NCBI RefSeq assembly: GCF_017826695.1
Contig: NZ_JAFFZW010000001.1
Coordinates: 186,001 to 250,000 of the forward strand
From: Pseudomonas alliivorans
GTDB taxonomy: Bacteria; Pseudomonadota; Gammaproteobacteria; Pseudomonadales; Pseudomonadaceae
Reading direction: 5' to 3'
DNA length: 64,000 nucleotides
Shown: positions 56,283 to 64,000 of the stretch, piece after piece
Position numbering within the stretch: the first letter of the stretch is position 1
Layout: each line of letters starts with the position of its first letter
Made by a program: the position numbers and the translations under genes
The notes under the pieces: generated by a model
Told to the model about the DNA's origin: nothing
Seen by the model: the letters and a program-made list of their open reading frames with translations, nothing else
The model's database searches: none

Positions 56283-57469
56283 GTCGTGTGCAACAGATCA
56301 CCGTTCTGGGAGCGACCGGTTCAATCGGTTTGAGCACGCTGGATGTGATAGCGCGTCATCCGTTGCTCTACCAGGTGTTTGCGCTGACAGGTTTCACTCG
56401 TATCAGCGAACTGCTGGCGTTGTGCGTCAGGCACACGCCGCAGTTTGCCGTGGTGCCCGAGCAGGCAGTTGCACGCAAGCTGCAGGATGATCTCGCCGCT
56501 GCCGGGCTCGATACCCGTGTGCTTGTCGGTGAGGAAGGGCTTTGTCAGGTTTCGGCTCATCCTCAGGTCGATGCGGTCATGGCAGCCATCGTCGGTGCAG
56601 CAGGTCTTCGCCCGACACTGGCGGCCGTCGAGGCTGGCAAGAAGGTACTGCTGGCCAACAAGGAAGCGCTGGTCATGTCCGGCGCGCTGTTCATGCAGGC
56701 GGTTCGTCACAGCGGAGCGGTCCTGCTGCCCATAGACAGCGAACACAATGCGATCTTTCAGTGCCTGCCTGCGGACTTTGCCCGTGGTCTGGGTGCGGTC
56801 GGCGTCAGACGCATCATGCTGACGGCCTCGGGCGGCCCATTCCGTCAGACGCCCCTCGAACAACTGCACCATGTCACACCTGATCAGGCCTGTGCCCACC
56901 CGGTATGGTCCATGGGGCGCAAGATTTCCGTCGACTCCGCCACCATGATGAACAAAGGCCTTGAACTCATAGAGGCCTGCTGGCTGTTCGATGCTCGTCC
57001 TTCCCAGGTGGAGGTGGTGATTCATCCTCAGAGCGTGATCCACTCACTGGTGGACTATGTGGATGGCTCGGTGCTCGCCCAGCTTGGCAATCCGGATATG
57101 CGCACGCCAATCGCCAATGCGCTGGCCTGGCCTGCGCGTGTAGAATCGGGCGTAGCACCGCTGGATCTGTTTCGCATCGGCCAGCTGGACTTTCAGGCGC
57201 CCGATGAAGAACGTTTTCCGTGCCTGCGACTGGCTCGTCAGGCTGCGGAGGCTGGCGGCAGTGCTCCCGCGATGCTCAATGCGGCGAATGAAGTGGCGGT
57301 GGCTGCGTTTCTGGACGGGTGTATTCGTTACCTGGAGATCGCCGCTATCATCGAGGATGTGCTGAATCTCGAGCCGGCCATTCAGGTCGAAGACCTCGAA
57401 GCGGTATTCGCAGCAGATGGCCGGGCTCGAATGCTTGCCACCCAGTGGCTGGAACGACACGGTCGCTGA
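56279..57469 (+). CDS. dxr: 1-deoxy-D-xylulose 5-phosphate reductoisomerase
   Basis: A 396-residue NADPH-dependent enzyme of the MEP isoprenoid pathway, the target of fosmidomycin. The GTG start at 56279 overlaps the cdsA stop by four bases. The NADPH loop is [15 protein letters not shown] near 9-23. Active-site motifs are [11 protein letters not shown] near 124, [14 protein letters not shown] near 150 and [20 protein letters not shown] near 210-229. The C-terminal helices are complete. rseP follows after 106 bases that hold no gene. Confidence 0.97.
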   Translation: MSRVQQITVLGATGSIGLSTLDVIARHPLLYQVFALTGFTRISELLALCVRHTPQFAVVPEQAVARKLQDDLAAAGLDTRVLVGEEGLCQVSAHPQVDAVMAAIVGAAGLRPTLAAVEAGKKVLLANKEALVMSGALFMQAVRHSGAVLLPIDSEHNAIFQCLPADFARGLGAVGVRRIMLTASGGPFRQTPLEQLHHVTPDQACAHPVWSMGRKISVDSATMMNKGLELIEACWLFDARPSQVEVVIHPQSVIHSLVDYVDGSVLAQLGNPDMRTPIANALAWPARVESGVAPLDLFRIGQLDFQAPDEERFPCLRLARQAAEAGGSAPAMLNAANEVAVAAFLDGCIRYLEIAAIIEDVLNLEPAIQVEDLEAVFAADGRARMLATQWLERHGR

Positions 57470-57575
57470 TGCTGCCAAAAATCAGTGAAGGGATTGATGT
57501 GGTGCGTCACGTGCAGGTCCGAAGGTCTGCGATGATAAACACACTTGCCGCTGAGTCGGTACCCGGAGAAAGTCG

Positions 57576-58928
57576 ATGAGTGCGTTATACATGATTGTCG
57601 GCACCCTGGTTGCGCTGGGTGTGCTGGTCACTTTTCACGAGTTTGGTCACTTCTGGGTGGCTCGGCGCTGTGGCGTCAAAGTCCTGCGGTTTTCCGTAGG
57701 TTTCGGCACGCCGCTGGTGCGCTGGCATGACCGTCAGGGCACCGAATATGTCGTCGCGGCCATTCCTCTGGGCGGCTATGTGAAGATGCTCGACGAGCGC
57801 GAAGGCAATGTACCGCCCGAGCTTGCCGATCAGTCATTCAATCGCAAGACGGTGTACCAACGTTTCGCCATCGTCGCGGCAGGTCCGACTGCCAACTTCC
57901 TTCTGGCCATCGCCTTTTTCTGGGTTCTGGCCATGCTGGGTACACAGCAGGTTCGTCCTGTCATCGGTGCGGTGGAGGCCGGGAGTATCGCTCAGCGCGC
58001 AGGCCTGGCAGCGGGGCAGGAAATCACTTCCATTGACGGTGAGCCTGTGTCGGGCTGGTCAGCCGTCAATCTGCAGCTGGTCCGTCGTCTGGGTGAAAGT
58101 GGCACGGTTGCTGTCATGCTTCGCGAGCCCGGTTCCACGGCCGATACTCCACGCGAACTGGTTCTGAACAACTGGCTGAAAGGCGCAGAGGAACCCGATC
58201 CAATCAAATCCCTTGGTATTCGTCCGTGGCGACCTGCGTTGCCGCCTGTGCTGGAAGAGCTTGATCCGAAGGGGCCTGCTCAGGCAGCAGGTCTGAGAAT
58301 GGGCGATCGGCTGGTTTCGGTGGACGGGCAGCCGCTCAATGAGTGGCAGCAGGTTGTCGACTGGGTGCGTGAGCGTCCGGGTGCAAAGGTTTCGTTGCGT
58401 ATCGAGCGTGATGGTGCGCAGCTCGATGTTCCTGTCACCCTGGCAGCGCGTGGCGAAGGTCAGGCTGCAGCGGGTTACCTGGGTGCAGGCGTCAAAGGTG
58501 TAGACTGGCCAGCCGAAATGGTCCGCGAGGTCAGCTACGGTCCGTTCGCCGCCATGGGGGAGGGCGTGAAGCGTACCTGGACCATGAGCGTGCTGACGCT
58601 GGATTCACTCAAGAAAATGTTGTTCGGTGAGCTCTCGGTAAAAAACTTGAGTGGACCGATAACCATTGCTAAAGTGGCGGGCGCTTCGGCCCAGTCGGGT
58701 ATCGGAGACTTTCTGAACTTCCTCGCTTATCTGAGCATAAGCCTCGGGGTTCTGAATTTGCTGCCCATTCCCGTCCTGGACGGAGGGCATTTGCTGTTTT
58801 ATCTGATCGAGTGGGCGCGTGGTCGTCCCCTTTCGGAAAAGGTTCAAGGTTGGGGGGCGCAGATCGGTATCAGTCTGGTTGTGGGCGTAATGTTGCTCGC
58901 GCTGGTCAACGATCTGGGTCGACTGTAA
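57576..58928 (+). CDS. rseP: RseP (MucP) site-2 intramembrane metalloprotease
   Basis: A 450-residue inner-membrane zinc protease that cleaves the anti-sigma factor (MucA here) within the membrane to free AlgU. The site-2 motif VTFHEFGHFWVARRCGVKVL is near 18-37 and LGGYVKMLDE is near 65. Two PDZ domains cover about 115-200 and 205-285. The C-terminal LPIPVLDGGHLLFYLIEW near 395 holds the third zinc ligand. The ATG at 57576 has GGAGAA before. This gene ties to the AlgU-type promoters seen elsewhere in the window. bamA follows after a terminator-like hairpin. Confidence 0.96.
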   Translation: MSALYMIVGTLVALGVLVTFHEFGHFWVARRCGVKVLRFSVGFGTPLVRWHDRQGTEYVVAAIPLGGYVKMLDEREGNVPPELADQSFNRKTVYQRFAIVAAGPTANFLLAIAFFWVLAMLGTQQVRPVIGAVEAGSIAQRAGLAAGQEITSIDGEPVSGWSAVNLQLVRRLGESGTVAVMLREPGSTADTPRELVLNNWLKGAEEPDPIKSLGIRPWRPALPPVLEELDPKGPAQAAGLRMGDRLVSVDGQPLNEWQQVVDWVRERPGAKVSLRIERDGAQLDVPVTLAARGEGQAAAGYLGAGVKGVDWPAEMVREVSYGPFAAMGEGVKRTWTMSVLTLDSLKKMLFGELSVKNLSGPITIAKVAGASAQSGIGDFLNFLAYLSISLGVLNLLPIPVLDGGHLLFYLIEWARGRPLSEKVQGWGAQIGISLVVGVMLLALVNDLGRL

Positions 58929-58948
58929 AGCGTTGCCGAGTTGCGAAT

Positions 58949-58977
58949 CTGCCGCATTTTGCGGCAGTTTGTTTATT
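58949..58977 (+). terminator. Terminator / attenuator between rseP and bamA
   Basis: CTGCCGC (58949-58955), ATTTT loop, GCGGCAG (58961-58967), then TTTGTTTATT. It should stop part of the transcription before bamA. Confidence 0.85.
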
Positions 58978-59002
58978 GCCAGTTGGAATAAGAAAGGACT
59001 TC

Positions 59003-61375
59003 ATGAAACGTCTGCTGCTAACTGCGGTTCTTGCCGCACTGATGATCGCTGAAGTTCACGCCGAGTCCTTCACCATCTCCGATATCCGTGTCAACGGCCT
59101 GCAGCGGGTTTCCGCCGGCAGTGTCTTTGGCGCACTGCCGCTCAACGTGGGCGAGCAGGCGGATGACGGTCGTCTGGTCGATGCCACTCGTGCGTTGTTC
59201 AAGACCGGCTTCTTTCAAGATATCCAGCTGGGTCGCGATGGCAACGTGCTCGTCATCTCCGTTGTCGAGCGTCCTTCTGTTGCAAGCATCGAGATCGAAG
59301 GCAACAAGGCGATCTCCACCGAAGACCTCATGAAAGGCCTCAAACAATCGGGTCTGGCTGAAGGCGAAATTTTCCAGCGTGCAACGCTCGAGGGCGTGCG
59401 TAACGAACTGCAGCGTCAATATGTGGCCCAGGGTCGCTACTCTGCCGAGGTTGCCGCCGAAGTCGTGCCGCAGCCGCGCAACCGCGTCGGCCTCAAGATC
59501 AATATCAATGAAGGCACCGTTGCCTCCATTCAGCACATCAACGTTGTGGGCAACACTGTGTTCCCCGACGAGGACCTGATCGACCTGTTCGAACTGAAAA
59601 CGTCCAACTGGCTGTCCTTCTTCAAGAACGACGACAAGTACGCTCGCGAAAAGCTGTCCGGCGACCTGGAACGTCTGCGTTCCTACTACCTCGACCGCGG
59701 CTATATCAACATGGATATCGCCTCGACTCAGGTCTCGATCACGCCTGACAAGAAAAACGTCTACATAACTGTGAACGTCAACGAAGGCGAGAAGTACAGC
59801 GTCAAGTCGGTCAAGCTCAGCGGTGATCTGAAAGTGCCTGAAGATCAGGTCAAATCCCTGATGCTGGTTCAGCCTGGTCAGGTCTTCTCGCGCAAGGTCA
59901 TGACCACGACCTCCGAGCTGATCACCCGTCGTCTGGGTAACGAAGGCTATACCTTCGCCAACGTGAACGGTGTTCCGACGCCGAACAACGAAGATCACAC
60001 GGTCGATATCACCTTCGTGGTCGACCCAGGCAAGCGTGCCTATGTGAACCGTATCAACTTCCGTGGCAACACCAAGTCTGCGGACGAAGTGCTGCGCCGT
60101 GAAATGCGTCAGATGGAAGGCGGTTGGGCTTCCACCTACCTGATCGACCAGTCCAAGACCCGTCTGGATCGGCTGGGCTTCTTCAAGGAAGTCAACGTCG
60201 AGACGCCGGCCGTACCGGGCACCGATGATCAGGTGGACGTGAACTACGCGGTCGAGGAGCAGGCTTCCGGTTCGATTACTGCCAGCGTCGGCTTTGCACA
60301 GAGTGCCGGTCTGATTCTGGGTGGTTCGATCAGCCAGAACAACTTCCTGGGTACAGGTAACAAGGTCAGCATCGGTCTGACCCGTTCCGAGTACCAGAGC
60401 CGTTACAACTTCAGTTATGTTGACCCGTACTACACCCCGGACGGCGTCAGCCTGGGTTACAACGCCTTCTATCGCACCACCGACTACGACGATCTCGACG
60501 TGGATGTGGCTAGCTATGCGGTCGACAGCCTTGGCGCCGGTGTGAGCCTGGGTTATCCGATCAGCGAGACGTCCCGCCTGACCTATGGCCTGACCGTACA
60601 GCAGGACGAGATCAAGACCGGCACGTACACCGTTGATGAAATCTTCGATTTCACCAACCGCGAAGGCGACAAGTTCCTGAACTTCAAGGCGTCTGCCGGC
60701 TGGTCCGAATCGACCCTGAACAAGGGTGTACTGCCCACCCGCGGCCATTCCCAGAGCCTGGTCTTCGAAACCACACTGCCGGGCAGTGACCTGTCGTTCT
60801 ACAAGCTTGACTACCGTGCCCAGTACTTCCACCCGATCACCGACAACTACACGCTGCGCCTGCACACCGAGCTGGGTTATGGCGACGGCTACGGTTCGAC
60901 GTCGGGTCTGCCGTTCTATGAAAACTACTATGCCGGTGGCTTCAACTCGGTCCGTGGTTTCAAGGACAGCACCCTGGGTCCTCGCAGCACGCCGAGTTCG
61001 GGTCGCAACCCTGGCACGCAACCTGACCCGGATCAGGATCCACTGCCATTCGGCGGTAACGTACTGGTTCAGGGCGGCGTTGAAGTCATGTTCCCTCTGC
61101 CGTTCATCAAGGATCAGCGCTCGCTGCGCACCTCCGTTTTCTGGGATGTGGGTAACGTCTTCGACAGCAATTGCGACTCCAGCAGGACGCGCAACGGTCA
61201 GCGTGTAGAGTGCAACAATGTCGACCTGTCCGGCATGGCCAGTTCTGTCGGTGTCGGCGTGACCTGGATCACAGCGCTGGGTCCTCTGAGCTTCGCATTG
61301 GCAATGCCGATCAAGAAACCGGACGACGATTCCGAAACACAGGTTTTCCAATTCTCCCTGGGTCAGACCTTTTAA
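59003..61375 (+). CDS. bamA: Outer-membrane protein assembly factor BamA
   Basis: A 790-residue Omp85-family protein, the core of the beta-barrel assembly machine. The ATG at 59003 has AAAGGA upstream, with a signal peptide MKRLLLTAVLAALMIAEVHA. Five POTRA domains span about 22-420 (the first: SFTISDIRVNGLQRVSAGSV). The barrel covers about 425-790, with the conserved VRGF in GGFNSVRGFKDSTLGPRS in loop 6. The C-terminal strand ends in Phe (SLGQTF). The order bamA-skp-lpxD-fabZ-lpxA is the usual one. Confidence 0.97.
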   Translation: MKRLLLTAVLAALMIAEVHAESFTISDIRVNGLQRVSAGSVFGALPLNVGEQADDGRLVDATRALFKTGFFQDIQLGRDGNVLVISVVERPSVASIEIEGNKAISTEDLMKGLKQSGLAEGEIFQRATLEGVRNELQRQYVAQGRYSAEVAAEVVPQPRNRVGLKININEGTVASIQHINVVGNTVFPDEDLIDLFELKTSNWLSFFKNDDKYAREKLSGDLERLRSYYLDRGYINMDIASTQVSITPDKKNVYITVNVNEGEKYSVKSVKLSGDLKVPEDQVKSLMLVQPGQVFSRKVMTTTSELITRRLGNEGYTFANVNGVPTPNNEDHTVDITFVVDPGKRAYVNRINFRGNTKSADEVLRREMRQMEGGWASTYLIDQSKTRLDRLGFFKEVNVETPAVPGTDDQVDVNYAVEEQASGSITASVGFAQSAGLILGGSISQNNFLGTGNKVSIGLTRSEYQSRYNFSYVDPYYTPDGVSLGYNAFYRTTDYDDLDVDVASYAVDSLGAGVSLGYPISETSRLTYGLTVQQDEIKTGTYTVDEIFDFTNREGDKFLNFKASAGWSESTLNKGVLPTRGHSQSLVFETTLPGSDLSFYKLDYRAQYFHPITDNYTLRLHTELGYGDGYGSTSGLPFYENYYAGGFNSVRGFKDSTLGPRSTPSSGRNPGTQPDPDQDPLPFGGNVLVQGGVEVMFPLPFIKDQRSLRTSVFWDVGNVFDSNCDSSRTRNGQRVECNNVDLSGMASSVGVGVTWITALGPLSFALAMPIKKPDDDSETQVFQFSLGQTF

Positions 61376-61420
61376 GCGTCTGATCTTTGATAACGCAACG
61401 AATTCTGTAGGAGTTGTATT

Positions 61421-61924
61421 GTGCGTAAGTTGACTCAATTGGTACTGCTGGCCACCGTTCTGGTTGCAAGCCCTGCTTTTGCCGACATGAAAATTGCTGT
61501 GCTGAACTATCAGATGGCTCTGCTGGAATCTGACGCTGCCAAGAAATATGCCGTTGATGCCGAGAAGAAATTCGGTCCGCAACTGACCAAGCTGAAAAGC
61601 CTGGAAAGCAGCGCCAAGGGTATTCAGGACCGTCTGGTAAGCGGTGGCGACAAGATGGCTCAGCCTGAGCGCGAGCGTCTTGAGCTCGAGTTCAAGCAAA
61701 AAGCCCGCGATTTCCAGTTCCAGTCCAAGGAGCTGAACGAAGCCAAGGCCGTTGCTGACCGTGAAATGCTCAAGCAGCTCAAGCCGAAGCTGGATCAGGC
61801 TGTTGAAGAAGTCATCAAGAAAGGTGGCTTCGACCTGGTGTTCGAGCGCGGTGCGGTGATTGACGTCAAACCTCAGTATGACGTTACTCGCCAGGTCATC
61901 GAGCGCATGAATCAGCTGAAGTAA
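61421..61924 (+). CDS. skp: Periplasmic chaperone Skp (OmpH)
   Basis: A 167-residue trimeric chaperone that carries unfolded outer-membrane proteins to BamA. The GTG start at 61421 has TAGGAG at 61408-61413. The signal peptide [20 protein letters not shown] is followed by [20 protein letters not shown]. The middle is the long coiled-coil tentacle (about 45-135), rich in Lys and Glu. The end ([18 protein letters not shown]) forms the beta core. It lies 45 bases after bamA, and lpxD begins one base after its stop. Confidence 0.94.
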   Translation: MRKLTQLVLLATVLVASPAFADMKIAVLNYQMALLESDAAKKYAVDAEKKFGPQLTKLKSLESSAKGIQDRLVSGGDKMAQPERERLELEFKQKARDFQFQSKELNEAKAVADREMLKQLKPKLDQAVEEVIKKGGFDLVFERGAVIDVKPQYDVTRQVIERMNQLK

Positions 61925-61925
61925 T

Positions 61926-62981
61926 ATGAGCGCGACCATCAAGCTCGGCCAGTTGGCCGAGTTCCTGGGCGCCACGCTACGTGGCGACAAGGACAAGGAC
62001 ATCAATGGGCTGGCCACTTTACAAGAGGCCGGCCCTGATCAGATCAGCTTCCTGGCAAATCCCCAATACCGTAAATTCCTGACCGATACCCACGCCGCTG
62101 CTGTGCTGCTCAAGCCCGCTGATGCCGAAAGTTTCGCCGGGAACGCGCTATTGGTGCCTGATCCTTATCTGGCCTATGCCCGGATCTCCCATCTGTTCGA
62201 TCCCAAGCCCAAGGCCGCTGCCGGTATTCATCCGACAGCAGTGATCTCCGACGACGCTGTCGTCGACCCTGCGGCCAGTATCGGTGCTTTCGCGATTGTC
62301 GAAAGCGGCGCACGGATCGCAGCGCAGGTCACGATTGGCGCGCACTGCTTCATCGGTGAGCGTTGCGAGATCGGTGAGGGCGGCTGGCTGGCTCCTCGTG
62401 TGACGCTTTACCACGACGTTCGCATTGGCAAGCGCGTGGTGATCCAGTCCGGGGCTGTGCTGGGCGGAGAAGGTTTCGGTTTTGCCAATGAAAAAGGTGT
62501 CTGGCAGAAGATCGCCCAGATCGGCGGTGTTTCCATTGGCGACGACGTGGAGATTGGTGTGAATACCGCCATCGACCGTGGTGCGCTGGCGGATACCCGG
62601 ATCGGTAATGGGGTCAAGCTGGATAACCAGATTCAGATCGCTCACAACGTTCAGATCGGTGATCACACGGCCATGGCGGCCTGCGTCGGGATCTCCGGAA
62701 GCACGAAGATCGGCAAGCATTGCATGCTGGCCGGTGGCGTTGGACTGGTGGGCCATATCGAGATATGTGATGGTGTTTTCATCACGGGCATGACCATGGT
62801 GACCCATTCCATCACCGAACCAGGCTCCTATTCTTCGGGCACTGCAATGCAGCCGGCCGCTGAATGGCGAAAGAGCGCGGCTCGCCTGCGCAAGATCGAT
62901 GATATGGCCCGGCGTCTGCAAAAACTGGAAAAGATGGTCGAGACCGTGACCAGCGCCGGTAATCCTCCATCTGATGGCTGA
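61926..62981 (+). CDS. lpxD: UDP-3-O-(3-hydroxyacyl)glucosamine N-acyltransferase
   Basis: A 351-residue enzyme adding the second hydroxyacyl chain in lipid A synthesis. The N-terminal uridine-binding domain (about 1-100) is followed by left-handed beta-helix hexapeptides (about 100-310: [40 protein letters not shown]). The catalytic His is in [20 protein letters not shown]. The C-terminal helix ([20 protein letters not shown]) forms a coiled coil. The ATG at 61926 begins one base after the skp stop. Confidence 0.96.
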   Translation: MSATIKLGQLAEFLGATLRGDKDKDINGLATLQEAGPDQISFLANPQYRKFLTDTHAAAVLLKPADAESFAGNALLVPDPYLAYARISHLFDPKPKAAAGIHPTAVISDDAVVDPAASIGAFAIVESGARIAAQVTIGAHCFIGERCEIGEGGWLAPRVTLYHDVRIGKRVVIQSGAVLGGEGFGFANEKGVWQKIAQIGGVSIGDDVEIGVNTAIDRGALADTRIGNGVKLDNQIQIAHNVQIGDHTAMAACVGISGSTKIGKHCMLAGGVGLVGHIEICDGVFITGMTMVTHSITEPGSYSSGTAMQPAAEWRKSAARLRKIDDMARRLQKLEKMVETVTSAGNPPSDG

Positions 62982-63033
62982 TACCTTTTTAATATCAAGC
63001 GTGCACAGTCGATAAACTGCCTCCTTGATGTAG

Positions 63034-63063
63034 AGGGGTGCTGCGCCATCGCGAAGCACCCCT
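63034..63063. repeat. Strong hairpin between lpxD and fabZ
   Basis: AGGGGTGCT (63034-63042) pairs with AGCACCCCT (63055-63063); inside, GCG-CCAT-CGC extends the stem. No T-run follows (AATCTTTACT). It is in the 109-base gap of an otherwise tight operon, so it may tune fabZ or protect message ends. Confidence 0.6.
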
Positions 63064-63090
63064 AATCTTTACTACAGGCTTCCCCTCGAA

Positions 63091-63531
63091 ATGATGGACA
63101 TCAAAGAAATTCGCGAATACCTGCCTCATCGTTATCCGTTCCTGTTGGTGGATCGCGTCACGGACCTGGATATCGAGAACAAGACTATTCGCGCTTACAA
63201 GAATGTCAGCGTCAACGAGCCTTTTTTCAATGGCCACTTCCCCCAGCATCCGATCATGCCGGGCGTACTGATCATTGAGGCGATGGCACAGGCGGCGGGG
63301 ATTCTGGCGTTCAAAATGTTGAACGCGAAGCCTTCCGACGGCACCCTCTATTATTTTGTGGGTTCGGACAAGCTGCGCTTCCGTCAGCCGGTTCTGCCGG
63401 GTGACAAGCTGGTTCTGGAAGCCAATTTCCTGAGCTCCAAGCGCCAGATCTGGAAGTTCGAATGCAAGGCCACCGTCGACGGTAAAGCGGTATGCTCCGC
63501 TGAAATCATCTGTGCGGAACGCAAGCTATGA
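63091..63531 (+). CDS. fabZ: 3-hydroxyacyl-ACP dehydratase FabZ
   Basis: A 146-residue hot-dog-fold dehydratase that removes water from 3-hydroxyacyl-ACP in fatty-acid elongation; it competes with LpxA and LpxD for the same substrate. Catalytic His is in [20 protein letters not shown] near 48-67, with the partner Glu in the same helix. The N-terminus [20 protein letters not shown] is as in P. aeruginosa; the second ATG at 63094 is also possible. Its stop overlaps the lpxA start by four bases. Confidence 0.97.
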   Translation: MMDIKEIREYLPHRYPFLLVDRVTDLDIENKTIRAYKNVSVNEPFFNGHFPQHPIMPGVLIIEAMAQAAGILAFKMLNAKPSDGTLYYFVGSDKLRFRQPVLPGDKLVLEANFLSSKRQIWKFECKATVDGKAVCSAEIICAERKL

Positions 63532-64000
63532 GTTTGATTGACCCTCGCGCAATCATCGATCCGACGGCCGTTCTGGCCGACAATGTGGAGGTCGGCCCCT
63601 GGTCGATCATCGGACCCGGTGTGGAAATTGGCGAGGGTACAGTGGTCGGTCCTCATGTCGTCCTCAAGGGACCGACCCGAATCGGCAAGCACAATCGCAT
63701 CTACCAGTTCTCATCGGTAGGCGAAGATACACCCGACCTCAAGTACAAGGGCGAGGAGACTCGCCTTGTGATCGGTGATCACAACGTGATCCGTGAAGGC
63801 GTCACCATTCATCGCGGTACTGTCCAGGATCGCGCCGAGACCACGCTGGGTGATCACAACCTGATCATGGCTTACGCGCACATCGGTCACGACAGTGTGA
63901 TTGGCAATCATGTGATTCTGGTCAACAACACGGCGCTGGCAGGTCATGTGCACGTTGATGACTGGGCGATCCTTTCGGGGTTCACCCTCGTGCATCAGTT
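63528..64000 (+). CDS. lpxA: UDP-N-acetylglucosamine acyltransferase LpxA (partial, C-terminus beyond window)
   Basis: The first 157 residues of LpxA, which adds 3-hydroxyacyl to UDP-GlcNAc, the first step of lipid A synthesis. The ATG at 63528 overlaps the fabZ stop. Hexapeptide repeats run from residue 5 ([20 protein letters not shown] onward). The catalytic His region is in [20 protein letters not shown] and the family motif [20 protein letters not shown] lies near 120-140. The frame leaves the window with about 100 residues missing. Confidence 0.95.
   Translation, partial: MSLIDPRAIIDPTAVLADNVEVGPWSIIGPGVEIGEGTVVGPHVVLKGPTRIGKHNRIYQFSSVGEDTPDLKYKGEETRLVIGDHNVIREGVTIHRGTVQDRAETTLGDHNLIMAYAHIGHDSVIGNHVILVNNTALAGHVHVDDWAILSGFTLVHQ

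Noticed and set aside
59018..62017. 999-codon minus-strand frame opposite bamA-skp
   Set aside because: Antisense shadow of strongly conserved genes; low-complexity product without domains.

Overview
The window looks like core chromosome of a fluorescent Pseudomonas, most probably the Pseudomonas syringae group. The reasons are a high-GC, densely packed gene order that I recall from P. aeruginosa and P. syringae (wspABCDEFR-prfB-lysS, lptF, ppc-adk, rsmJ-mexLJK-plsB, dapE-csdA-dapD-dapC-glnD-map, rpsB-tsf-pyrH-frr-uppS-cdsA-dxr-rseP-bamA-skp-lpxD-fabZ-lpxA) and short REP-like palindromic repeats between genes. No prophage, insertion sequence, CRISPR array, tRNA or rRNA was seen. All complete genes read through; only the first and last genes are cut by the window edges.

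Layout. 1-2386: a partial PAS histidine kinase (minus) and a DUF533/TerB-like protein. 2741-11292: the seven-gene Wsp surface-sensing operon, which ends in the diguanylate cyclase WspR. 11455-14176: prfB with its programmed +1 frameshift, then lysS and a strong terminator. 14254-18193: a TetR regulator, a lipoprotein, a MATCAP-like (DUF1704) putative metallopeptidase, a lipid-anchored alpha/beta hydrolase and a small membrane protein. 18257-20127 (minus): the LptF OmpA-like lipoprotein, a DUF4398 lipoprotein behind an AlgU-like promoter, and a small conserved protein. 20377-29165: ppc, adk, tsaB, small and hypothetical genes, a DUF72 protein, a PEP-mutase-family enzyme, an extensin-like protein, a protein with a 60-residue internal repeat, and rsmJ. 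29184-34088: the MexL-controlled MexJK efflux pump. 34163-38623: DUF4197, a small protein, plsB, a REP-rich gap, and a small hypothetical.

38644-51074 is mostly minus strand: rlmA, dapE, csdA-csdE (with tcdA opposite), dapD, an Spx/ArsC-like protein, a metzincin protease without a signal peptide, dapC, glnD and map. Three lysine/diaminopimelate genes (dapE, dapD, dapC) lie within 8 kb. 51387-64000 is the conserved plus-strand run from translation (rpsB, tsf, frr) and pyrimidine synthesis (pyrH) to isoprenoid and phospholipid synthesis (uppS, cdsA, dxr), envelope stress proteolysis (rseP), outer-membrane protein assembly (bamA, skp) and lipid A / fatty-acid synthesis (lpxD, fabZ, lpxA).

Most of this is well-known biology and I do not see a clearly new multi-gene system. 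The most interesting leads are small: AlgU-type promoters, a REP family whose hairpins show compensatory changes, a long inverted repeat in the mexL-mexJ gap, a duplicated palindromic element before a small gene, a bacterial MATCAP-type protease in a conserved-looking cluster, a signal-less metzincin, and an uncharacterised protein built from a duplicated 46-residue motif.
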